A DNA stretch of 64,000 nt, taken from Rheinheimera texasensis DSM 17496. Lineage in GTDB: Bacteria > Pseudomonadota > Gammaproteobacteria > Enterobacterales > Alteromonadaceae. The DNA lies in assembly GCF_000711985.1 (NCBI RefSeq), contig NZ_JONU01000008.1, forward strand, positions 372,001-436,000. The letters run 5' to 3'. Positions within the stretch are counted from its first letter, which is position 1. Every line of letters starts with the position of its first letter. Below the pieces are notes generated by a model. That model had not been told where the DNA came from and searched no databases. It worked only from the letters and a program-made list of their open reading frames with translations. A program made the position numbers and the translations under genes. Positions 57,655 to 64,000 of this stretch are shown in pieces.

Positions 57655-58068
57655 ATGAACTGGTTGAAATTTGTAGCTATTCCATTGGTTTTATCGTCGG
57701 CTGTTGCCACAGCTGAGGTGGCTGTGGTGGTGCATCCATCCAATGCCGCCAGCCTGGACCAGGCTGAGATCAGCCGTTTGTTTACCGGACGCGGTACAAC
57801 CTTCAGCAATGGTAGTAAAGCCACGCCATTAAATCTGGCGGAAAGTGCGCCGGCCCGTGCCGAGTTTGACAGTAAGGTGTTAGGTAAATCGTCCAGTCAG
57901 ATGAAAGCTTATTGGTCAAAACTGGTATTTACCGGTAAAGGCACGCCACCAAAAGAGCTGGGCTCTGATGCCGATGTCAAAGCGGCTGTTGCTGCAGACG
58001 CTTCTGCAATTGGTTATATCGACGCAGCTTCGGTAGATGCGTCGGTTAAAGTGGTTGGTAAGTTTTAA
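57655..58068 (+). CDS. Small PstS-like periplasmic protein
   Basis: 137 residues from ATG at 57655 (GGAGAAAACC before it; an in-frame GTG at 57643 is less likely). Signal peptide ending SSAVATAE. The segments VVVHPSNAASLDQAEISRLFTGRG and FTGKGTPPKELGSDADVKAAVAADASAIGYIDAASVD are those of short phosphate-ABC-binding-protein-like proteins. No Pst permease genes are here, so it may be a sensor or accessory protein. Same operon as the two porin genes; terminator downstream. Confidence 0.8.
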   Translation: MNWLKFVAIPLVLSSAVATAEVAVVVHPSNAASLDQAEISRLFTGRGTTFSNGSKATPLNLAESAPARAEFDSKVLGKSSSQMKAYWSKLVFTGKGTPPKELGSDADVKAAVAADASAIGYIDAASVDASVKVVGKF

Positions 58069-58092
58069 TAAATCTGATAACTGATTTGGTGC

Positions 58093-58125
58093 GAGAAACC
58101 GGCTGTGGCCGGTTTCTCTGTTTTT
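58093..58125 (+). terminator. Terminator of the porin operon
   Basis: GAGAAACCGGC, loop TGTG, GCCGGTTTCTC, then TGTTTTT. Perfect 11-bp stem. Confidence 0.9.
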
Positions 58126-58268
58126 GTAACTAGTGCCTTTCTCGCTTCACCTTGTTGGCTGGGCTGCGAGCCGGCGCTGGTCTCGTTGTCTGACCGGCAA
58201 AAAGTCACAATGTTTGGGCAGCCTGTTTTGAGTCCTTTTATGCTGAAAATTCGCCGTGACGGAAAGCA

Positions 58269-58297
58269 TAGGCAAGGCTGAACTGATCGCGTATAAT
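58269..58297 (+). promoter_or_regulatory. ndk promoter
   Basis: TAGGCA (58269-58274), 17-base spacer, consensus TATAAT (58292-58297), 45 bases before the ndk start codon. Confidence 0.65.
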
Positions 58298-58342
58298 TCG
58301 CGACCGCTAAATTTTCAACCGTTATTTTTAAGGGAGTCTGAC

Positions 58343-58774
58343 ATGGCTTTAGAACGTACTTTTTCAATCATCAAACCAGATGCAGTCGCAAAAAACCTGA
58401 TCGGTGCAATCTACAACCGTTTCGAATCTGCAGGTCTGCGTATCGTTGCTGCTAAAATGCTGCACCTGAGCCGTGAACAGGCTGAAGGTTTCTACGCAGA
58501 ACACAAAGAGCGTCCATTCTTCAATGCACTGGTTTCTTTCATGACTTCAGGCCCGGTGATGATCCAGGTGCTGGAAGGTGAAGACGCAGTGCGTAAAAAC
58601 CGCGAAATCATGGGCGCTACCAATCCAAAAGATGCAACAGCCGGTACTTTACGTGCTGACTACGCTGCCAGCATCGACGAAAACGCGGTACACGGTTCTG
58701 ACGCTGCTGCTTCAGCTGCCCGTGAAATCGCTTACTTCTTCAGCGATGCTGAAGTTTGTGGTCGTACCCGTTAA
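58343..58774 (+). CDS. ndk: Nucleoside diphosphate kinase
   Basis: 143 residues, the E. coli length, from ATG at 58343 (AAGGGAGTCTGAC). Equilibrates nucleoside di- and triphosphates. N-terminus [20 protein letters not shown]; active-site His in [38 protein letters not shown] binds nucleotide. Codon use is noticeably restricted, as in highly expressed genes. Single gene with its own promoter and terminator. Confidence 0.98.
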   Translation: MALERTFSIIKPDAVAKNLIGAIYNRFESAGLRIVAAKMLHLSREQAEGFYAEHKERPFFNALVSFMTSGPVMIQVLEGEDAVRKNREIMGATNPKDATAGTLRADYAASIDENAVHGSDAAASAAREIAYFFSDAEVCGRTR

Positions 58775-58831
58775 TTGCATGAAGGCGTCAGTTTGGTCTT
58801 TTGGCCAGACTGAACCATTGCAACAGAGCAG

Positions 58832-58852
58832 AAGGGGCTGATGCCCCTTTTT
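58832..58852 (+). terminator. Terminator of ndk
   Basis: AAGGGGC, loop TGAT, GCCCCTT followed by TTT. Confidence 0.85.
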
Positions 58853-58988
58853 GCCTGATCTGGCGAGAGCCAAAGAACCAGAGACGATTTTGTCTGTCAT
58901 AAGCCAAGACTGATTGCAGATGGCAGACCAAATCGCCGCGATATATCCAGCAAGTTAGATTGCAGCAACGCTGCCATCGGAGTGAACC

Positions 58989-60116
58989 ATGAGCCAAACC
59001 CCTGAACAGAAAATCAATTTACTCGATCTGACCCGTGATCAGATGAAAGAATTTTTGGTGTCATTAGGGGAAAAAGCCTTTCGCGCCGACCAGCTGATGA
59101 AATGGATTTATCACTTCTGTGTTGATGATTTCGACAAAATGACAAATATCAACAAAGTGTTACGCGAAAAACTGAAACGTTATTCGGTGATCGAAGCACC
59201 GGTGGTTGTGACGCGTCAGGACAGCGCGGACGGCACTATCAAATTTGTGATGGGTCTTAAAGGCGGTCAGGAAGTGGAGACGGTCTGGATCCCGGAAAAA
59301 GACCGCCGCACTTTATGTGTGTCTTCTCAGGTCGGTTGTGCGCTTGATTGTTCATTCTGTTCCACTGCGCAGCAAGGCTTTAACCGCAATCTGACGGTGT
59401 CCGAAATTATCGGACAGGTCTGGCGCGTCGGCCAAATCATCGGGAGTTATGGCGACACCGGTGAGAAACCAGTCACTAACGTGGTAATGATGGGCATGGG
59501 CGAGCCACTGCTGAACCTCAATAACGTGGTGCCGGCGATGGAGCTGATGATGGAAGACTATGGTTTTGGTCTGTCCAAACGCCGCGTCACTTTATCCACC
59601 TCTGGTGTGGTGCCGGCATTGGACCTGCTTAAAGACAAAATCGATGTGGCGTTGGCGATTTCGCTGCACGCGCCGAATAATACGCTGCGTGATGAGCTGG
59701 TGCCGGTTAACAAAAAATATCCGATGGAAGAGTTCCTCGCCGCAGCCAAACGTTATGTTGATGGTTCGCGTGCCAACGATAAAGTGACGGTTGAATATGT
59801 GATGCTCGAAGGCATCAACGACAGCATGGACCAGGCGCATGAACTGGCCAAAGCACTGAAAGATACCCCGTCGAAAATCAACCTGATCCCGTTTAACCCT
59901 TATCCGGGGTCACCTTATAAACGTTCCAGCAATTCCCGCATCGATCGCTTTAATAAAGTTCTGCAGGAATATGGCTTTACTGTCATAGTGCGCAAGACCC
60001 GCGGCGACGATATTGATGCTGCCTGTGGTCAGCTGGTCGGTGACGTCATCGATCGCACCAAACGTCTGGTGAAAAAACAGATGAAAGGTGAGGAAATTTC
60101 AGTAAAAATGGTCTGA
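58989..60116 (+). CDS. rlmN: 23S rRNA/tRNA adenine-C2 methyltransferase
   Basis: 375-residue radical-SAM enzyme methylating A2503 of 23S rRNA and A37 of some tRNAs. Cluster motif CALDCSFC (CxxxCxxC), preceded by [29 protein letters not shown]-terminal catalytic Cys region [18 protein letters not shown]. Start after GGAGTGAACC. Leads the conserved set rlmN-pilF-rodZ-ispG-hisS. Confidence 0.97.
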   Translation: MSQTPEQKINLLDLTRDQMKEFLVSLGEKAFRADQLMKWIYHFCVDDFDKMTNINKVLREKLKRYSVIEAPVVVTRQDSADGTIKFVMGLKGGQEVETVWIPEKDRRTLCVSSQVGCALDCSFCSTAQQGFNRNLTVSEIIGQVWRVGQIIGSYGDTGEKPVTNVVMMGMGEPLLNLNNVVPAMELMMEDYGFGLSKRRVTLSTSGVVPALDLLKDKIDVALAISLHAPNNTLRDELVPVNKKYPMEEFLAAAKRYVDGSRANDKVTVEYVMLEGINDSMDQAHELAKALKDTPSKINLIPFNPYPGSPYKRSSNSRIDRFNKVLQEYGFTVIVRKTRGDDIDAACGQLVGDVIDRTKRLVKKQMKGEEISVKMV

Positions 60117-60140
60117 AAAGACAAGGACAGGCAATCAGTT

Positions 60141-61589
60141 ATGCGTTTTAGTTGGCTTGCTGGTATTGGACTCTGTAGTACGCTGCTGTTTGGTTGCGTC
60201 TCTGAGTCAACTATTGTCGACAGCAAAGTTCCCGGAGAACGTCCGACCGACAACAAACAGATTGCCCGCACCCGCTTGTCGCTGGGGTTGAACTACCTGC
60301 AACGCGGCGAAACTTCACAAGCCCGTTTTAATCTGGAAAAAGCCCGTGAGCTGGCGCCGGACATGCCGGAAGTCGATAACGCGCTGGCGTATTATTACCA
60401 GCAGGTTGGCGAGTTTGACCAGGCTGAAGACGCCTACCGCGATGCGCTGCGCAAAGACCACAACAACGCCGACACTTATAACAACTTCGGCGCTTTTTTG
60501 TGCCAAATCAATAAGTTTGAAGAAGCTGAAGAGTTGCTGCTGGCTGCAGTAAAACGCCCCGGTTATATCCGCGTGGCCGACAGTTATGAAAACCTGGCGC
60601 TTTGTGCGTTAGGCCGTAAAGACTTTGGCAAGTATCAGCAATATCTGGAACAGGCTTTGCGCCACAACGGTGTAAAACATTCCATCGTCTACAACCTGTC
60701 AGTGCTGAACTATGCCAAAGGAGATTTGGAAAAAGCGCGGATTTGGCAAAAACGCTTGCAGGAGCTTGGGCAGGTTTCACCACAGGCGACTTTATTGCGT
60801 TACATGATTGCCTATCAGCTTGATGACAAAACCGAGCAACAAACCACCGAAAAATTTATGTTGTCTGTGTATCCGACCGCGCCGGAAACTGCCTGGATGC
60901 TGTCGGCCGATTTCAGTGCCTCAGCACCAGAAAAATTACGTCAGCAATATAAAGCCAGTTTGCTGGGGCTGGAGCCGGCGGATCTGGTGGCTAAACCGGC
61001 AGCAACCCCCAAAATCAAAGTAGTCAAGCGTAAAACCGGCCTAACGCCTGAATCCGAAGCTTTTGGTTTAAGTGCTGAGACCGGGCCACAGCTGATGGAG
61101 CGAACGCCTGAACCTGCGATGTCTGCAGCAGCTTCAGTTGGCACTGCCAATATAGTCCCTGAGACCAGCGCCGTCCCAGTTTCTGCTGCTCAGCCAGGTT
61201 CTGCCGTAGCGGCCGGGCTGACCGGAACAACAGCCGGTACAGCGACCACTGAAACCTCAGCGCAGACGCCAGCCACGCACCAAGTACAATATGGCGAGAC
61301 GCTGTTTCGCATTGCCAGTAAATATCGCCTCAGTGTTTCTGAATTACAGCGCCTGAATCAACTCGCGGACCCGGGGGATTTAAAAGCCGGCCAGGTGCTG
61401 CGTTTGTCCGACGCACAGCAAATTCCGCGTGAATATCAGACGTTGGATGGCGATACCTTATTCAGCATTGCCTACAAATTTAACCTTGAGCTGGCGCAAC
61501 TGGCGGCATGGAATCAATTGCCGGCAGATGCTGCACTGAACCCGGGTCAGACGATTCTGTTGCATGACCCGGCGGAGACCGGTTTATGA
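60141..61589 (+). CDS. pilF: Type IV pilus lipoprotein PilF fused to LysM repeats
   Basis: 482-residue outer-membrane lipoprotein; lipobox LLFGC near residue 22. TPR repeats (about 35-270: LGLNYLQRGETSQARFNLEKARELAPDMPEVDNALAYYYQQVG and following) match PilF/PilW, which localises the PilQ secretin. Standard PilF is about 250 residues; here a Thr/Ala/Ser-rich linker (about 290-375) leads to two LysM modules (VQYGETLFRIASKYRLSVSELQRLNQL and LDGDTLFSIAYKFNLELAQLAAWNQL), which bind peptidoglycan. Overlaps rodZ by 4 bases (ATGA). Confidence 0.9.
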   Translation: MRFSWLAGIGLCSTLLFGCVSESTIVDSKVPGERPTDNKQIARTRLSLGLNYLQRGETSQARFNLEKARELAPDMPEVDNALAYYYQQVGEFDQAEDAYRDALRKDHNNADTYNNFGAFLCQINKFEEAEELLLAAVKRPGYIRVADSYENLALCALGRKDFGKYQQYLEQALRHNGVKHSIVYNLSVLNYAKGDLEKARIWQKRLQELGQVSPQATLLRYMIAYQLDDKTEQQTTEKFMLSVYPTAPETAWMLSADFSASAPEKLRQQYKASLLGLEPADLVAKPAATPKIKVVKRKTGLTPESEAFGLSAETGPQLMERTPEPAMSAAASVGTANIVPETSAVPVSAAQPGSAVAAGLTGTTAGTATTETSAQTPATHQVQYGETLFRIASKYRLSVSELQRLNQLADPGDLKAGQVLRLSDAQQIPREYQTLDGDTLFSIAYKFNLELAQLAAWNQLPADAALNPGQTILLHDPAETGL

Positions 61590-62662
61590 CGTCGGCGGTC
61601 GGTTTCGCTGATGCCGGCGCATTGCTGCGTCAACGTCGGGAAGCATTGGGTCTGAGCCTGGAGCAGGCTGCTGCGCAGCTGAATCTGAAAGCTGTGGTGA
61701 TCCGGCAGCTCGAGAGCGGTCAGTTCGACCCGCAGGTAGCACCGACTTTTATCCGTGGTTATTTGCGCCACTATGTGCGTTTGCTGAAACTGAATGAAGC
61801 CGACCTGCTGGCAAAGTTTGACCAGCAACTGGCGACACTGCCACAGGTCAGCGCGACGATGCACAGCTTTTCAAATAAGGCCAGCCGGGACGCCGCTGAA
61901 AGCCGCTTTATGCTGGCGACTTATTTCTTGCTGGTGTTGCTGATTGGTTTGTTTCTGATTTGGTTTTGGCAGACGCATATGCTGAATGAACAGCCGGTGG
62001 CGATGCTGCCGGAATCTGACAACACAGTGTTACGCTCACAACCAGCGCAAACTGCTGTTGTGATTAAGCCGTCAGACTCTGTATTGTCAACTCCGGCGGC
62101 TGAGACGGTTGTAACCAATGAGATGACCGGGCCGGCTGTGACCACGTCCGTGTTAAACGACCCGCAACAATCTGTGGCGAGCGCAGACCTACCTCCCGCA
62201 GACTCAGCTGTGGTGGTTGATGCAAACAGCAATCAGCCAGTGCCAGAGACGCAGTCAATGGCCACGGCGCCTGTTACTGTGACAGACGCTGCGGTCGCGC
62301 CTGTTGCAGCAGCCGGCGAACTGGCAAATGCAGGCGCGAACAGCGCTGGCCCTGCCAGCACGACAGAGACTTCAGCAGAGCCAACTGGTTTACAGCCCGA
62401 AGTCACAGCCGCCGGCACGCTGACTTTACAGCTGCAATTCAGCGCACAGTGTTGGGTTGCCGTGACAGATGGCAGTGGCAAACGCCTCGCGTACAGTATG
62501 CAAAATGGTGGACAGAGTCTGACGTTAACAGGGGCTGCGCCATTGCAGGTTACTTTCGGTGATCCCATGGCAGTGACTGCGTCACTCAGTGGGAAAACTC
62601 TTGATTTATCAGGCTATAAGCAAGGTCAGGTCGTGCGCCTGACATTAACCGGGTCCGAATAA
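61586..62662 (+). CDS. rodZ: Cytoskeletal protein RodZ
   Basis: 358 residues: cytoplasmic helix-turn-helix ([32 protein letters not shown], about 10-75) that binds MreB, one transmembrane helix ([18 protein letters not shown], about 112-130), a low-complexity Ala/Thr/Val-rich periplasmic linker and a C-terminal DUF4115 domain ([25 protein letters not shown]). Sets rod shape. Its start overlaps pilF by 4 bases and ispG starts 1 base after its stop. Confidence 0.93.
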   Translation: MTSAVGFADAGALLRQRREALGLSLEQAAAQLNLKAVVIRQLESGQFDPQVAPTFIRGYLRHYVRLLKLNEADLLAKFDQQLATLPQVSATMHSFSNKASRDAAESRFMLATYFLLVLLIGLFLIWFWQTHMLNEQPVAMLPESDNTVLRSQPAQTAVVIKPSDSVLSTPAAETVVTNEMTGPAVTTSVLNDPQQSVASADLPPADSAVVVDANSNQPVPETQSMATAPVTVTDAAVAPVAAAGELANAGANSAGPASTTETSAEPTGLQPEVTAAGTLTLQLQFSAQCWVAVTDGSGKRLAYSMQNGGQSLTLTGAAPLQVTFGDPMAVTASLSGKTLDLSGYKQGQVVRLTLTGSE

Positions 62663-62663
62663 G

Positions 62664-63776
62664 ATGTACGCTGAAAATCCAATTATCCGCCGCAAATCCA
62701 AACAAATCCGTGTTGGTTCTTTATTAATTGGTGGTGATGCGCCTATTGCGGTGCAATCAATGACCAATACCCGCACCACAGATGTGGATGCAACTGTCGC
62801 CCAAATCCGGGCAATAGCCGCAGCCGGTGCTGATTTAGTGCGGGTGTCAGTGCCGACCATGGACGCCGCCGAAGCATTTAAACTGATCAAGCAACAGTCG
62901 CCGATCCCAGTGGTGGCTGACATCCATTTCGACTACCGCATTGCGTTGCAAGTGGCCGAATACGGTGCGGATTGCCTGCGGATTAATCCGGGTAATATCG
63001 GTCGCGAAGACCGCATCCGTGCTGTGGTCGATGCGGCACGCTTTCACAATATTCCAATCCGCATTGGTGTGAACGGTGGTTCGCTGGAAGCTGATATTCA
63101 GGAAAAATACGGCGAGCCGACACCGGCCGCTTTGGTTGAATCGGCGATGCGCCATGTGGAAATTCTGGACCGGCTGAACTTTGACCAGTTTAAAGTCAGC
63201 GTCAAAGCCTCAGATGTGTTTCTGGCCGTTGGCGCATACCGGTTATTAGCCAAACAAATCGAACAACCACTGCATCTGGGCATCACTGAAGCCGGTGGCG
63301 CCCGCGCCGGTGCGGTCAAATCAGCTATCGGTTTAGGCATGTTGCTGGCCGAAGGCATTGGCGACACGCTGCGCATTTCGCTGGCGGCCGACCCGGTGGA
63401 AGAAGTCAAAGTCGGTTTTGATATTCTGAAATCGCTGCGCATTCGTTCCCGCGGCATTAATTTCATCGCCTGCCCAAGTTGTTCTCGGCAGGAATTTGAT
63501 GTGATTAAAACCATGAATGAGCTGGAACAACGGCTGGAAGATGTGGTCGACCCGCTGACCGTATCTGTGATAGGGTGCGTGGTCAATGGGCCGGGTGAGG
63601 CGTTGATCTCAGATCTCGGTGTGGCGGGAGCCAGCAAAAAAAGCGGTTTTTACCTCAAAGGCGAACGGCAGAAACTGCGGATTGATAATGAATCTGTCGC
63701 CGAACAGCTGGAGCAGCAGGTGCGCATGTATCTTGCCGCACAGAAGCAGCTGATCGATGTGAAGAACGTAGAATAA
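62664..63776 (+). CDS. ispG: (E)-4-hydroxy-3-methylbut-2-enyl-diphosphate synthase
   Basis: 370-residue [4Fe-4S] enzyme of the MEP isoprenoid pathway. TIM-barrel part with [22 protein letters not shown] and [15 protein letters not shown]; cluster ligands in [11 protein letters not shown] and [13 protein letters not shown]. Depends on the isc system upstream in the window. One base after rodZ. Confidence 0.97.
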   Translation: MYAENPIIRRKSKQIRVGSLLIGGDAPIAVQSMTNTRTTDVDATVAQIRAIAAAGADLVRVSVPTMDAAEAFKLIKQQSPIPVVADIHFDYRIALQVAEYGADCLRINPGNIGREDRIRAVVDAARFHNIPIRIGVNGGSLEADIQEKYGEPTPAALVESAMRHVEILDRLNFDQFKVSVKASDVFLAVGAYRLLAKQIEQPLHLGITEAGGARAGAVKSAIGLGMLLAEGIGDTLRISLAADPVEEVKVGFDILKSLRIRSRGINFIACPSCSRQEFDVIKTMNELEQRLEDVVDPLTVSVIGCVVNGPGEALISDLGVAGASKKSGFYLKGERQKLRIDNESVAEQLEQQVRMYLAAQKQLIDVKNVE

Positions 63777-63799
63777 ATCTAAGATATTCAGGTATTTAA

Positions 63800-64000
63800 G
63801 TGTCCAAAGAAATTCAAGCTATCCGCGGAATGAACGATTGTCTGCCGCAGGATACCCCGGTATGGCAATATGTTGAACAGATGATCCGTCAGACCGTCAA
63901 CAGTTACGGCTATGACGAGATCCGTTTCCCGATCGTAGAAATGACTGAGCTGTTTAAACGCTCGATTGGTGAAGTCACGGACATCGTTGAAAAAGAGATG
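63800..64000 (+). CDS. hisS: Histidyl-tRNA synthetase (5' part)
   Basis: 67 codons to the window end, GTG start at 63800. N-terminus [25 protein letters not shown], then [32 protein letters not shown], the class II synthetase motif 1 region of HisS. Follows ispG by 23 bases, the conserved gammaproteobacterial order. Confidence 0.95.
   Translation, partial: MSKEIQAIRGMNDCLPQDTPVWQYVEQMIRQTVNSYGYDEIRFPIVEMTELFKRSIGEVTDIVEKEM

Noticed and set aside
58133-58230. Possible third copy of the 104-base repeat before ndk
   Set aside because: Only a short stretch (GCCGGCGCTGG and a GTTG nearby) resembles it; no match over the length.

Overview
The window looks like the chromosome of an aerobic, free-living gammaproteobacterium, most like Rheinheimera or a related Alteromonadales/Chromatiaceae lineage. 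This is inferred from gene order (trmJ-cysE-iscRSUA-hscBA-fdx; ndk-rlmN-pilF-rodZ-ispG-hisS; pabA-HDOD-astC-astA-astD) and from protein resemblance, not from a search. No rRNA, tRNA, CRISPR array, prophage or transposase was seen.

Layout. 1-10,030: two divergent arms that together look like a cyanophycin (poly-Asp-Arg) utilisation locus. The arms hold a secreted cyanophycinase, two large TonB-dependent receptors, a YfcC-type inner-membrane transporter and an isoaspartyl dipeptidase. Each receptor gene is preceded by a 24-codon ORF encoding nearly the same peptide (ending YYLSEWFN plus one residue), with an RNA hairpin a few bases after its stop. This is the most striking unexplained signal in the window. 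10,146-15,445: a LuxR-type response regulator, a hybrid PAS histidine kinase, a FIST-domain (NosP-like) sensor and an ExaC-like aldehyde dehydrogenase. 15,583-18,881: a small secreted lipase and a secreted zinc metalloprotease. 18,882-20,655: a repeat-rich, gene-poor stretch with an XRE/2TM regulator, an iteron array upstream of it, a 104-base element duplicated on either side of it, and a 57-residue acidic ORF. 20,815-23,836: glutathione-dependent formaldehyde oxidation (fghA, adhC) with a divergent LysR regulator. 23,871-32,964: an RND efflux pair and a MacAB-like ABC exporter.

33,169-43,950: pabA, an HDOD protein, the arginine succinyltransferase genes astC-astA-astD behind a candidate double ArgR operator, a DUF3802-like protein, an OsmC/YhfA-like protein, speD, an acetyltransferase, prkB, a secreted propeller-like protein and a MAPEG protein. 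44,019-48,001: a secreted nuclease, purD and an exported methyltransferase-like protein. 48,228-55,166: trmJ, cysE and the isc Fe-S assembly operon under two tandem type-1 IscR sites. 55,395-58,068: two tandem porin-like genes and a small PstS-like periplasmic protein. 58,343-64,000: ndk, rlmN, pilF (fused to LysM repeats), rodZ, ispG and the start of hisS.

How the parts may work together (inference): the cyanophycinase would cut the polymer to beta-Asp-Arg, the receptors and YfcC transporter would import it, IadA would split it to Asp and Arg, and the arginine could be catabolised by the AstCAD enzymes 25 kb away. CysE supplies O-acetylserine for the cysteine from which IscS takes sulfur.
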